A stretch of DNA of 41,662 nt from Streptomyces sp. Ru73 (GCF_002920575.1 NZ_PQSQ01000070.1:1-41662); one strand, 5' to 3'; positions 26,376 through 34,883 are shown, counted from the stretch's first letter. Translations and numbers: made by a program. The notes: generated from the sequence alone by a model not told the origin.

Positions 26376-27598
26376 AGCGCGGCCCTTTCTGCTCCTGTGA
26401 AGGCTCGGCTGCGCAGCAGCCGCACCGGGAGGCTCTTGATGCCCCAGGTGAAGTTGGACGAGTTGAAGACGGCGGGACCGGTGAGCTCGAAGCCGTCGAG
26501 CACGGCGAGCAGCTCGGTGAGCAGCGCGCCGAGCTCGAAGCGGGCCAGCCGGGCGCCGAGGCAGAGGTGGCGGCCGTGCCCGAAGGCGAGGTGCCGGTTG
26601 GGGTGCCGGTCGACGCGGAAGGTGTGCGGATCGGTGAAGACGTCCTCGTCGCGGTTGGCCGAGACGTTCCACAGGGTCACCCGGTCGCCCGCCGCGACGG
26701 GCACTCCGGCGATCTCGGTGTCCCGGACGGCGGTGCGCAGCGCGTGCACGCCGGGTGTGGTCCAGCGCAGGATCTCCTCGACGGCGGGCGCGATGCCGGC
26801 GGGGCCGAGGCGGCGCAGCAGCTCCCACTGCCCGGGCTGCTGCGCGAACATGTGCACCGCGCCGGCCGCTGAGTAGCGAGTGGTCTCGTTGGCGCCGGAG
26901 AGGACGCCGTTGCAGTTGAAGACGATCTCTTCGTCGCTGAGCGGACGCGCGGTGCCGTCGCCCTCGTCGACGAGGGTGTCGTGCGCGATGTCGCTGATCA
27001 GGTCGGTTCCGGGGCGGGCCCGGCGCTCCGCGAGCAGTTCGATGAAGTAGAGGAAGATCTCGGAGTGCGCGGTGCTGCGCACCGCCTCGTCCGGGGAGTC
27101 GAAGGCGTCGGTGGTCAGCGCCCCGATCCACGCCCAGTCCGCGCGCGGGATGCCCATCATCGCGCAGACCACCCGGTTGGGGAGCTGCTTGGCGAGGTCG
27201 ATGAAGTCCAGTTCGCCCGACTCGGCCGCCTCGGTGACCAGTTCGGCGACGACCGTCCGGACCAGGGCCTCCAGCCGGGGCATCCGCTGGGGCCCGAACG
27301 CCTGGGAGAGCGCGCGCTTGAGCCGGGTGTGGTGCGGTACGTCGGAGACGATGAGCATGCGCTGGGCGACGGCGGCCACGGCCGCCGGGTCGCTGCCGAG
27401 CCGCATGCCGTGCGCCGAGCTGAAGGTGTCGCTGTCCGCGTACACCCGTGTGATGTCGCGGTGCTTGCTGAGCACCCAGAAGCCGTCGCCGCCGGGCTCG
27501 GGGTTCCGGTACACGGGTGCGTTGGCCCGCAGCCAGGTGAAGGCGGACCAGAAGTCGTTGCGTGCGAAGGGGGCCGGGTCCAGCAGGTCGATCCGCAT
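26372..27598 (-). CDS. cytochrome P450, probable beta-hydroxylase of carrier-bound tryptophan
   Basis: A 408-residue soluble bacterial P450. The I-helix is GVLSGANETTRY, the ExxR is in EEILRWT, and the heme loop is FGHGRHLCLG with the axial C346. HLAFGHGRH and SNFTWGIKSLPVRL near the end resemble the P450s that hydroxylate C-beta of an amino acid held on a dedicated A-PCP (NovI-type, and those of the quinoxaline pathway). It begins 1 nt after the MbtH stop and overlaps the next NRPS start, with A-PCP and type II TE just upstream; this is the usual gene set for that chemistry. Indole-ring hydroxylation is the main alternative. Confidence 0.88.
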   Translation of the reverse strand: MRIDLLDPAPFARNDFWSAFTWLRANAPVYRNPEPGGDGFWVLSKHRDITRVYADSDTFSSAHGMRLGSDPAAVAAVAQRMLIVSDVPHHTRLKRALSQAFGPQRMPRLEALVRTVVAELVTEAAESGELDFIDLAKQLPNRVVCAMMGIPRADWAWIGALTTDAFDSPDEAVRSTAHSEIFLYFIELLAERRARPGTDLISDIAHDTLVDEGDGTARPLSDEEIVFNCNGVLSGANETTRYSAAGAVHMFAQQPGQWELLRRLGPAGIAPAVEEILRWTTPGVHALRTAVRDTEIAGVPVAAGDRVTLWNVSANRDEDVFTDPHTFRVDRHPNRHLAFGHGRHLCLGARLARFELGALLTELLAVLDGFELTGPAVFNSSNFTWGIKSLPVRLLRSRAFTGAERAAL

Positions 27599-27599
27599 G

Positions 27600-27824
27600 T
27601 CAGGCGCCTCCGCCCGGTCTTCCGGCGGGGGCCGCCGGGCGGTGTGGCGCGGCCCGCAGGCTCAGCGGCCGGGTGTCGGTCCAGTGCGCGTCCACGTGGG
27701 CGGCGCACTCGTCCTCGGTGCCGGTGAACCCGGCCGGCGTCCAGCCGTCCGGCAGCTCGCGCACCGCCGGGTACAGCGCGTACTGCTCCTCGTGGTTGAC
27801 CAGGACCTGGTAGGTGGTGGGCAC
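27600..27824 (-). CDS. MbtH-like protein
   Basis: A 74-residue A-domain chaperone/activator. The family signature is clear: NHEEQYALYP, PDGWTPAGFTG and WTDTRPLSLR, including the conserved tryptophans. The GTG at 27824 is chosen because CGGAGGACACC precedes it. An in-frame ATG at 27872 would add 16 unconserved residues. The position directly before the P450 and after the Trp-type A-PCP suggests it serves that A domain first, but such proteins often work in trans on others in the cluster. Confidence 0.93.
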   Translation of the reverse strand: MPTTYQVLVNHEEQYALYPAVRELPDGWTPAGFTGTEDECAAHVDAHWTDTRPLSLRAAPHRPAAPAGRPGGGA

Positions 27825-27874
27825 GGTGTCCTCCGGGCTCGGGCGGGTGGAACGGGCGGTGCGGGCGGCCATGA

Positions 27875-27913
27875 CGGTGCGTCAGCCGGGGTTTCTGGCG
27901 GTGCGTCAGCCGG
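27875..27913. repeat. 15-bp direct repeat at the type II TE / MbtH junction
   Basis: CGGTGCGTCAGCCGG occurs at 27875-27889 and again at 27899-27913. The second copy contains the thioesterase stop codon (27906-27908). It looks like a small 24-bp tandem duplication of the end of the TE gene; no function is evident. Confidence 0.6.
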
Positions 27914-28655
27914 TGTGCGGCAGGCCGTCGGCGGTGCCGCCGAGGAGCCCGGCCAGGTGGCGCAGTACGGGCTCGGGGCGGCGCAGTACGGCGTGGTGGC
28001 CCCCGGCCGCGGTGTGCCGGTGGAAGCCGGCCGTGGTCACCTCGGCCCAGCCGGCCAGCTCGGCGGCGCTCACCGTCTCGTCGGCGTCCGCGCCCCAGGC
28101 GTGCACGGGCACATCCAGGCGGGCGCCGGGCACATGGGTGTAACTCAGCGACAGCCGGGCGTCCTTGCGGAGCATGGCCACCATCAGGGCGCGGGTGTCC
28201 TCGTCCAGGAACGCGGGGTCGATGCCCGCCGTGTCGAAGAGCTTGTCGAGCTCGTCGTCGTCCTCGACGATGCCGCGCCCGGCGCCGTGCCAGTGGCCGG
28301 GCGCCCGGCAGGCGCTGACCACCAGGGCCCGGGGCCGGACCCGGCGGGCCACTTCGTAGCCGAGCAGTCCGCCGAAGCTGTGGCCGAAGACGACCAGCGG
28401 CCGGCCGGGCCCGACGGTGCGGCGCAGCTCGTCCGCCACGGCCTCGACGGCCTCGTCGAAGGTGTCCGGCATCGGCTCGCGCCAGCGGTTCTCGCGGCCC
28501 GGCAGCTGGACGCCGTAGACCTGGGCGATGCCCTCCAGCGCGGGCTGCCAGGCGCGGAACTGCTGGCAGCCGGCGCCGGCCGGGGGCAGGCACAGCAGTG
28601 CGGGCAGGGTGTGGTCCTCGGGCCCGGTGGGCCAGGTGGAGATCCAGGTGCCCAT
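27906..28655 (-). CDS. type II thioesterase
   Basis: A 249-residue alpha/beta hydrolase of the TEII family. It has LLCLPPAGAGCQQFRAW near residue 20, the nucleophile motif GHSFGG near 92, an acidic residue in WGADADE and a His in GGHHAVL. These enzymes clear misprimed carriers, or in beta-hydroxy amino acid pathways release the amino acid from a stand-alone A-PCP. The gene starts 4 bp after the A-PCP stop and precedes MbtH and P450. Release of beta-hydroxytryptophan from that carrier is the attractive inference, editing of the main line the alternative. Confidence 0.9.
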   Translation of the reverse strand: MGTWISTWPTGPEDHTLPALLCLPPAGAGCQQFRAWQPALEGIAQVYGVQLPGRENRWREPMPDTFDEAVEAVADELRRTVGPGRPLVVFGHSFGGLLGYEVARRVRPRALVVSACRAPGHWHGAGRGIVEDDDELDKLFDTAGIDPAFLDEDTRALMVAMLRKDARLSLSYTHVPGARLDVPVHAWGADADETVSAAELAGWAEVTTAGFHRHTAAGGHHAVLRRPEPVLRHLAGLLGGTADGLPHTG

Positions 28656-28659
28656 GGCG

Positions 28660-30435
28660 TCAGGCTCCTTCCGCTGCGGTGCCGGCCGCCGGCGCTTCCG
28701 GTGCCGCGGCGAGCCGGTCGAGTGCGGCGGCGAGCGCTGCCACGGTCGGCTGGGCGAGGAGTTCGCCGAGGGTGACCCGCAGCCCGGTGGCCCGGCGCAG
28801 CTCGGCGACGGCGCGGGCCGCGGCCAGCGAGTGGCCGCCCAGCGCGAAGAAGTCGGCCGCCGGGCCGGGCACGTCGCGGCCCAGGACTTCGGCCCAGACG
28901 GCCATCACCTGGCGTTCGCGTGCGGTGCCTGCCGCGCTCCCGGGCTGTACGGGCGCCGCGAGTTCGGCGGCCAGCGCCGCGCGGTCCGCCTTGCCGGTGG
29001 CCAGGGTGGGCAGCCGGTCGAGGACCCGTACGGTGCCGGGCACCGCCGCCTCCGGCAGCAGGCCGCGGCAGTGCTCGGTGACGCGGGCCGCGAGCGTGCG
29101 GGGATCGGCGCCGGGCGCGGCCAGCACGCCGAGGCCGAGGGCCTGGCCGCCGGGCAGCGGGCAGCAGGCAGCGGCGACGACCTCGGGGAGCTCGGCGGCG
29201 ACCCGCTCGACCTCGCCGAGTTCGACGCGGTGGCCGCGCACCTTCACCTGGTCGTCGCGGCGCCCGCGGTACTCCAGTTCGCCGTTGGGTCTGCGCACCA
29301 CCAGGTCGCCGGTGCGGTACATCCGGGCGCCGCCGCCCTGGAACGGGTCGGGCAGGAAGCGGGCCGCGGTGAGTCCGGGGCGGCCGCGGTAGCCGCGTGC
29401 CACGGCGGGTCCGCCGAGGTACAGCTCGCCCTCCTCCCCCGCCGCCACCGGGCGCAGCGCGTCGTCGAGGACGTAGGCCCGGTAGCCGGGCAGCGGCCGT
29501 CCGATGGCGGTCACGTCATCACCTCGCTCGCTGTCGGCCCAGGTCGCCGCGATGGTCACCTCGGTCGGTCCGTACACGTTGAGCAGCCGGCGGCCGTCCG
29601 CGAACCGTTCGGCGAGCGCGGCCGGGCAGGCTTCGCCGGCGACCACGACGACCTCGGCGGCGCCGAGCCCCGCACCGTGCGCGGCCAGCAGCGACGGGGT
29701 GAGGGAGGCGGTACGCAGCCCGGCGGGGAGGGCCTCGCGGCCCGCTGCTGCGGCCGCGCGGAGCCCGGGGAGTGACAGGTCGGCCAGTGCGACGCCCTGG
29801 CCGTGCACGAGGTAGAGCAGCGTGCACCACAGCCAGCCGTCGAAGGCGGGCGAGACGGCGTTGAGGCCGAGGCCGCCCGCGGGCAGGCCCAGTCCGGCGA
29901 GCGCGCCGAGGAAGGTGTCCAGGCCACGGTAGGTGACCTCGACCCCCTTGGGGCGTCCGGTGGTTCCGGAGGTGTAGATCAGGTAGGCGCAGCTCTCGGG
30001 CGCCGGTGCGGTCACCGCGAGCACTGCTGAGGCGGACGGGCCGCAGTCGGCGGGGGCCAGGGTGCGGAGGCCGGGGAGGGCGAGTCCGGCCGGTGCGCCG
30101 TCGGCGAGCAGGACCTCGGCACCGGCGTCCCGCAGCACGTGGCCGAGGCGTTCGACGGGGTGTGCGGGGTCCAGCGGTACGGCGGTGGCACCGAGGCTCC
30201 AGACGGCGAGCAGCGCGGGCACGCTGTCGCGGGACCGGCCGAGCAGCAGCCCGACGGGGGTCTCGGGGCCGGTGCCGGCGGCGGCCAGCGCCGTGGCGAT
30301 CCCGGCGGTGCGTGCGGTGAGTCCGGCGTAGGTCAGGGTGCCGTCGGCGGCGCTGACGGCGGTGGCCGCCGGCTGTTCCCTGGTCCACCGGTCCAGCGCG
30401 GCGAACAGGGGCGGGGGCGCGGTCGTCACGGTCAT
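28660..30435 (-). CDS. stand-alone A-PCP didomain, predicted (chloro)tryptophan-activating
   Basis: A 591-residue protein; the ATG at 30435 overlaps the ALDH stop (ATGA). The A domain (~1-490) has LIYTSGTTGRPKGVE, SPAFDGWLWC, NVYGPTEVT and the A10 lysine in TGKADR; the carrier serine is S536 in LGGHSL. The pocket residues I read are D-G-W-S-V-A-V-I-A-K. The D-G-W-x-V-A start matches what I recall of tryptophan codes. There is no C domain, so the aminoacyl-PCP is a platform for a trans-acting enzyme, here most likely the P450. The TEII and MbtH genes follow at once. Whether it loads tryptophan before or after halogenation is open. Confidence 0.88.
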   Translation of the reverse strand: MTVTTAPPPLFAALDRWTREQPAATAVSAADGTLTYAGLTARTAGIATALAAAGTGPETPVGLLLGRSRDSVPALLAVWSLGATAVPLDPAHPVERLGHVLRDAGAEVLLADGAPAGLALPGLRTLAPADCGPSASAVLAVTAPAPESCAYLIYTSGTTGRPKGVEVTYRGLDTFLGALAGLGLPAGGLGLNAVSPAFDGWLWCTLLYLVHGQGVALADLSLPGLRAAAAAGREALPAGLRTASLTPSLLAAHGAGLGAAEVVVVAGEACPAALAERFADGRRLLNVYGPTEVTIAATWADSERGDDVTAIGRPLPGYRAYVLDDALRPVAAGEEGELYLGGPAVARGYRGRPGLTAARFLPDPFQGGGARMYRTGDLVVRRPNGELEYRGRRDDQVKVRGHRVELGEVERVAAELPEVVAAACCPLPGGQALGLGVLAAPGADPRTLAARVTEHCRGLLPEAAVPGTVRVLDRLPTLATGKADRAALAAELAAPVQPGSAAGTARERQVMAVWAEVLGRDVPGPAADFFALGGHSLAAARAVAELRRATGLRVTLGELLAQPTVAALAAALDRLAAAPEAPAAGTAAEGA

Positions 30436-32006
30436 CGGTCGCTTCTCTCCTCCGCCGCGGCGCGTGCGGGCTCGGTGGCGCGCAGCCGCGGCCCCGTCAC
30501 CTGTCCGCCAGGCCCCTGGGGCAGCTGCATCGACTTGGTCTCCAGGAAGGACGCGAGGCCGGCGGTGCCGCACTCGCGGCCGAGGCCGGACTGCTTGAAG
30601 CCGCCGAAGGGCGCGGCGGGGTTGAACTGGCCGCCGTTCACGTCGACCAGGCCGGTGCGGAAGCGGCGCGCGATCCGCTCGGCGCGGCCGGTGTCCGCCG
30701 ACCAGACGGCGCCGTGCAGCCCGTAGCGGGTGCCGTTGACGATCCGTACGGCCTCGTCCTCGTCGTCGTACGGCATGACGCACAGCACCGGACCGAAGAT
30801 CTCCTCCTGGCCGAGGACGCCGTGCGGGTCCACGTCGGCGAAGACCGTGGGCCGGACGTAGTACCCGGTGGTCAGCCCGGCGGGGCGGCCGGGGCCGCCG
30901 TGCACCAGCCGGCCGGCGCCCTCCTCGGTGCCGCGCCGGAGGTACGCGGTCACCCGGGCGTGCGCGGCGGCGGAGACGAGCGGGCCGAGGTCGGTGTCCG
31001 GGGAGCGCGGGTCGCCGGTGACGTAGCCGTCCATCGCCTCGGCCGCGATGCGGACCGCCTCGTCCTGCCGGTCGCGGGGCACCAGCAGCCGGCTCCACTG
31101 CAGGCACGTCTGGCCGGTGTTGAAGAGCACCTGGTCGACCGTGGCGCGCACGGCGGCGGCCAGGTCGGCGTCGGCCAGCACGAGGCTGGCGTTCTTGCCG
31201 CCCAGCTCCAGGTGGACGCGCTTGATGCCGTCGGCACCCAGCTCGGAGACCGCGCGCCCCGCGCGGGTCGAGCCGGTCAGCGACACCACGTCGACCAGCG
31301 GGTGGCCGGCCAGCGCGGCGCCCGCCGTGGGGCCGGTGCCGACGACCGTGTTGAAGACGCCGGGCGGCAGATCGGCCTCGGCGACCGCCTCGGCGAGCAG
31401 CCGGGCGTGCAGCGGGGTGAGTTCGCTGGGCTTGTGCACCACGGCGCAGCCCGCCAGGAGCGCGGGCAGCACCTTCTGCACGGTGAGCAGCAGCGGGGTG
31501 TTCCACGGGGTGATGCAGGCGGCGACCCCGGCGGCCTCGCGCACCACCAGCGAGTGGCCCACGCGCTCCTCGAAGGCGTAGGAGGCGGCCGTCTCGACGC
31601 AGTGCGCCGCCATGCCGAGCGCGAGCCCCACCTGGGTCGCCCGCGCCATCCGCACGGGCGCGCCCACCTCGGCGGTGAGCACCTCGGTGAACCGCTCGGC
31701 GCGCCGCTCCAGTTCCGCGACGACCCGGCGCAGCAGCCGGACCCGTTCGCGTACGGGGGTGGCGGCCCAGCGGGGGAACGCGGCGGCCGCGGCGCGTACG
31801 GCCCGGTCGGCGTCGTGCGCGGTGCCCGCCGGGACGGTGGCGAGCGGCGTCTCGGTGCTCGGGTCGGTCACCACGAGGCAGCCGTCGGCGTCGGAGGCGG
31901 TCCAGCGGCCGCCGATCCACTGGTCGTGGTAGCGGGGCGGCAAGGGGGGCGGGCACGGCCCGGCCCGGTGTGCGCCGGGGTCGTGCGGCGCGGTCAGCAC
32001 GGTCAC
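30432..32006 (-). CDS. aldehyde dehydrogenase (candidate indole-3-aldehyde oxidase)
   Basis: A 524-residue NAD(P)-dependent ALDH starting at GTG 32006 with GAGGA upstream. The catalytic C301 is in NTGQTC, the general base E268 in LELGGK, and N169 in TPWNT; SLTGSTRAG and FGGFKQSGLGRE are also present. The end (residues ~495-524) is an Arg/Ala-rich tail. Its ATGA coupling to the Trp-type A-PCP gene argues for a role in precursor supply. The inferred reaction is indole-3-carbaldehyde, released by the threonine-aldolase homologue, to indole-3-carboxylate. Substrate not provable from sequence. Confidence 0.88.
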   Translation of the reverse strand: MTVLTAPHDPGAHRAGPCPPPLPPRYHDQWIGGRWTASDADGCLVVTDPSTETPLATVPAGTAHDADRAVRAAAAAFPRWAATPVRERVRLLRRVVAELERRAERFTEVLTAEVGAPVRMARATQVGLALGMAAHCVETAASYAFEERVGHSLVVREAAGVAACITPWNTPLLLTVQKVLPALLAGCAVVHKPSELTPLHARLLAEAVAEADLPPGVFNTVVGTGPTAGAALAGHPLVDVVSLTGSTRAGRAVSELGADGIKRVHLELGGKNASLVLADADLAAAVRATVDQVLFNTGQTCLQWSRLLVPRDRQDEAVRIAAEAMDGYVTGDPRSPDTDLGPLVSAAAHARVTAYLRRGTEEGAGRLVHGGPGRPAGLTTGYYVRPTVFADVDPHGVLGQEEIFGPVLCVMPYDDEDEAVRIVNGTRYGLHGAVWSADTGRAERIARRFRTGLVDVNGGQFNPAAPFGGFKQSGLGRECGTAGLASFLETKSMQLPQGPGGQVTGPRLRATEPARAAAEERSDR

Positions 32007-32054
32007 GTCGGGGTCCTCACAGGGTCACGGGAGCGCGGTCGCGACGGCGCCGCG

Positions 32055-33065
32055 TCACGGGTGGACGGGAACGGCCGGCGGCCGGGCGGCCGCGCGGGCG
32101 GGGGCGGCGGCCCGGCCGTCCGGCCTGGTGCGCCGCGCGGGGCGGAGCCGGTCGGCGGGCCAACCCGGGAGCGGGACCGGCCAGGCCGGTACGGGTGCGG
32201 TGGCCCGCGGGGCGGTGCTCAGCGGGCCACGGGCGGCGGGCGGTGCGGCGGCGGGCCGGGCGGCGGGCAGCAGGGTGCGCAGCAGCAGTTCGGTCTCGCG
32301 GCCGGGTGCCACCGCGAGTTCGTCGCGCAGCCGGCGCGCGCACAGCTCGTACCAGCTCCGCACCCGCGCGAGCTCGCCGCGTCTGCCGTGCGCGGCCATC
32401 AGCGTGCGGTAGGTCTCCTCGTGGTGCCGGTCGATCTCCAGCGTGCGCCGGCAGACCTCGATCAGCTCGCCGAAGTCCTCGCGGGCCGCGGCGTCGGCGC
32501 GCAGGACGGCCAGCGCCCGCAGGGCCAGGGACTTGAGGTATTCGCGCTGCTCGACGACCCAGTCGGCGGTCTCGCCGCGGAGGAAGTCGCCGCCGTAGAG
32601 CGCGACGGCGGCCCGCAGCCGGGTGCGCGCCAGCGCCGTCTCCTCCCGTGCGGCGGCGCGCAGCCCGGCGTGCACCAGCTCCTGGAAGCGGTCCACGTCG
32701 GACCACAGGTCGGGCACGTCCAGGACGTAGCCGAAGTCGCGGTAGGACAGCCGGATGCCGGAGGGGCCGGGGCGGTCGGGGTGCGCGTCGAGCACCCGGC
32801 GCAGCGCGTGCGCCGCGACCTTCAGGGAGCTGCTGCCGGCGGACCGGTCGGCGCCGGGCCAGAGGACTTCGTAGAGCCGCTCGCGGGTGAGGGTGCGGCC
32901 GCGGTGGACGACCAGGTACTGGAAGAGGCCGCGGGCCTTGCCGGCCCGCCACTGCCCGACGGGGCTGCCGTTGACGGTCAGGCGGAAGTCGCCCAGGAAC
33001 CGGATGTGCACCTTCGCCGCGCTCGTGGACACGTCCGTGTGCCGCGCGTCGTCCCCCGTGGTCAT
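32055..33065 (-). CDS. SARP-family transcriptional activator
   Basis: A 336-residue Streptomyces antibiotic regulatory protein. The OmpR-like winged helix spans ~20-110 (FLGDFRLTVNGSPV, TRERLYEVLWPG, LKVAAHALRRVLD). The bacterial transcriptional activation domain spans ~110-260 (DVDRFQELVHAG, ALYGGDFLRGE, YRTLMAAHGRRGELARVRSWYE). It ends in a Pro/Ala/Arg-rich tail. It reads toward the ALDH gene 48 bp away and diverges from the halogenase. It is therefore placed to activate the long minus-strand run and possibly the halogenase unit. Its own leader carries a hairpin over the ribosome site. Confidence 0.92.
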   Translation of the reverse strand: MTTGDDARHTDVSTSAAKVHIRFLGDFRLTVNGSPVGQWRAGKARGLFQYLVVHRGRTLTRERLYEVLWPGADRSAGSSSLKVAAHALRRVLDAHPDRPGPSGIRLSYRDFGYVLDVPDLWSDVDRFQELVHAGLRAAAREETALARTRLRAAVALYGGDFLRGETADWVVEQREYLKSLALRALAVLRADAAAREDFGELIEVCRRTLEIDRHHEETYRTLMAAHGRRGELARVRSWYELCARRLRDELAVAPGRETELLLRTLLPAARPAAAPPAARGPLSTAPRATAPVPAWPVPLPGWPADRLRPARRTRPDGRAAAPARAAARPPAVPVHP

Positions 33066-33074
33066 CGCTTCCTC

Positions 33075-33121
33075 CCGGAAGTCGCTCGCAGGCCGTTCTG
33101 CCTGCGGCGAGTGTGTTCCGG
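33075..33121 (-). promoter_or_regulatory. imperfect dyad in the SARP leader, overlapping the ribosome site
   Basis: CCGGAA (33075-33080) pairs with TTCCGG (33116-33121), and CTCGCAGGC pairs with GCCTGCGGCGAG across a short loop. The structure sits 10 bp ahead of the SARP ATG and touches the GGGAGG ribosome site (minus strand, 33076-33071). It could hide that site in the mRNA or be a protein-binding dyad. Confidence 0.45.
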
Positions 33122-33132
33122 GCCTCTACAGG

Positions 33133-33179
33133 CGCCCTATACCGGACGGACGCGGCGCGTGTAGGTCCGGCATAGGGCG
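33133..33179. promoter_or_regulatory. 15-bp inverted repeat (operator candidate) between SARP and halogenase genes
   Basis: The arms CGCCCTATACCGGAC (33133-33147) and GTCCGGCATAGGGCG (33165-33179) match 14 of 15 positions around a 17-bp centre. Each arm carries a TAYAGG-type hexamer reading outward, TATAGG toward SARP and CATAGG toward the halogenase, which could be the two -10 elements. The rest of the 181-bp gap (33066-33246) shows only the SARP-leader hairpin and the halogenase GAGG ribosome site. Confidence 0.5.
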
Positions 33180-33246
33180 GACGGCCACCGTTCTTGGCAC
33201 GACCACCCCGACCGGCGCCGTATCCGGCCAGAAATGAGGCTGTTCC

Positions 33247-34851
33247 ATGACCAGCACCGACACCCGGCTCAAGAAGGTCGTCATCCTGGGCGGCGGTACG
33301 GCCGGCTGGATGACCGCCGCGTACCTCGGCAAGGCGCTCCAGGGCACCGTCGACATCACCGTGCTGGAGGCGCCGGCCATCCCGCGCATCGGTGTCGGCG
33401 AGGCCACCGTGCCCAACCTGCAGCGTGCCTTCTTCGACTACCTCGGCATCGCCGAGGACGAGTGGATGCGGGAGTGCAACGCCAGCTTCAAGATGGCCGT
33501 GCGCTTCGTGAACTGGCGCACCGACGGGCAGGGCGAGGCCGCGGCGCGCGAGCTGCCGGACGGCCGGCCCGACCACTTCTACCACCCGTTCGGCCTGCTC
33601 CCCGACTACGACCAGACGCCGCTGTCGCATTACTGGTACCTGCGCAAGCACGAGGGCCGCACCACCGAGCCGTTCGACTACGCCTGCTTCCGCGAGCCCC
33701 CGGTGATGGACGCGATGAAGGCGCCGCGCTGGCTCGACGGCCGCCCCGCCACCCGGTACGCCTGGCACTTCGACGCCCAGCGCGTCGCCGACTTCCTCCG
33801 CCGCTTCGCCACCGAGAAGCAGGGCGTGCACCACGTGCAGGACGAGATGACCCGCGTCGAGCAGGACGAGCGCGGGTACGTGACGGCGCTGCACACCAAG
33901 GCGGGCCGGGTGCTGGACGCCGACCTCTTCGTGGACTGCTCGGGCTTCCGCGGCCTGCTCATCAACAAGGCGATGGACGAGCCGTTCCTCGACATGAGCG
34001 ACCACCTGCTGTGCGACAGCGCGGTCGCCACGGCCGTCCCGCACGACGACGAGGAGAACGGCGTCGAGCCGTACACCTCCGCCATCGCCATGTCCTCCGG
34101 CTGGGCCTGGAAGATCCCGATGCTGGGCCGGTTCGGCACCGGCTACGTGTACTCCAGCAAGTTCACCGAGCGGGACGAGGCCACCGCCGAGCTGTCGCGG
34201 ATGTGGGGGCTGGACCCGGAGGAGACGGAGTTCAACCACATCCGCTTCCGGGTCGGCCGCAACCGCCGTGCGTGGGTGAAGAACGTCGTCGGCATCGGCC
34301 TGTCGTCCTGCTTCGTCGAGCCGCTGGAGTCGACCGGCATCTACTTCATCACCGCGGCGATCTACCAGCTGGCCAAGCACTTCCCTGACAAGACGTTCAA
34401 CCAGGGCCTGATCGACAGCTTCAACCACGAGATCGAGGTGATGTTCGACGACACCCGCGACTTCATCCAGGCCCACTTCTACTACGCGCCGCGCAACGAC
34501 ACCCCGTTCTGGCAGGCCAACAAGGAGCTGAAGCTCGCCGACAACATCAAGAAGAAGATCGCCGCGTACAAGGCCGGGCTGCCCATCAACTCGCCGATCA
34601 CCGACGAGTCGACCTACTACGGGAACTTCGAGGCGGAGTTCCGCAACTTCTGGACGAACGGCAGCTACTACTGCATCTTCGCCGGCCTCGGCCTGGAGCC
34701 GGACGCGCCGCTGCCGGCGCTCGCCCACAAGCCCGAGTCCGTGGCCGGTGCCGAGCCGCTCTTCGAGACGGTCAAGCGGCAGCAGCAGAACCTGCTGGAG
34801 ACCCTGCCCAGCACGTACGACTACCTGCGCCGGCTGCACGGCCAGGCATGA
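33247..34851 (+). CDS. FADH2-dependent tryptophan halogenase
   Basis: A 534-residue flavin-dependent halogenase. The FAD loop is VVILGGGTAGWMTAAYL (GGGTAGW at 15-21). The catalytic lysine is K82 in NASFKMAVRFVNW, the W-x-W-x-I-P signature is W286-A-W-K-I-P291, and the glutamate is E358 in SSCFVEPLESTG. FYHPFGLLPDYDQTPLSHYW is typical of enzymes acting on free tryptophan. Position choice cannot be settled by eye; 6-chlorination is expected if the product is JBIR-34/35-like. It is followed by its flavin reductase and divergent from the SARP gene. Chloride versus bromide is not predictable here. Confidence 0.93.
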   Translation: MTSTDTRLKKVVILGGGTAGWMTAAYLGKALQGTVDITVLEAPAIPRIGVGEATVPNLQRAFFDYLGIAEDEWMRECNASFKMAVRFVNWRTDGQGEAAARELPDGRPDHFYHPFGLLPDYDQTPLSHYWYLRKHEGRTTEPFDYACFREPPVMDAMKAPRWLDGRPATRYAWHFDAQRVADFLRRFATEKQGVHHVQDEMTRVEQDERGYVTALHTKAGRVLDADLFVDCSGFRGLLINKAMDEPFLDMSDHLLCDSAVATAVPHDDEENGVEPYTSAIAMSSGWAWKIPMLGRFGTGYVYSSKFTERDEATAELSRMWGLDPEETEFNHIRFRVGRNRRAWVKNVVGIGLSSCFVEPLESTGIYFITAAIYQLAKHFPDKTFNQGLIDSFNHEIEVMFDDTRDFIQAHFYYAPRNDTPFWQANKELKLADNIKKKIAAYKAGLPINSPITDESTYYGNFEAEFRNFWTNGSYYCIFAGLGLEPDAPLPALAHKPESVAGAEPLFETVKRQQQNLLETLPSTYDYLRRLHGQA

Positions 34852-34883
34852 CCCCTCGGGCGCGGCAGAGCGCCCCTCCCGGG

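Noticed and set aside
22239..26876. A 1545-residue plus-strand open frame.
   Set aside because: Antisense shadow of the A-PCP-Cy-MT synthetase, which has complete catalytic motifs and an overlapping start with the P450.
27822..27872. The upstream ATG (27872) as the MbtH start.
   Set aside because: The added residues are unconserved for the family and the GTG at 27824 has a well-placed GGAGGA-type ribosome site.
26372..30435. Quinoxaline-2-carboxylate pathway (A-PCP, MbtH, P450, TEII are shared with quinomycin-type clusters).
   Set aside because: No tryptophan 2,3-dioxygenase, kynurenine formamidase or related oxidase is present, whereas a retro-aldolase and an ALDH are.
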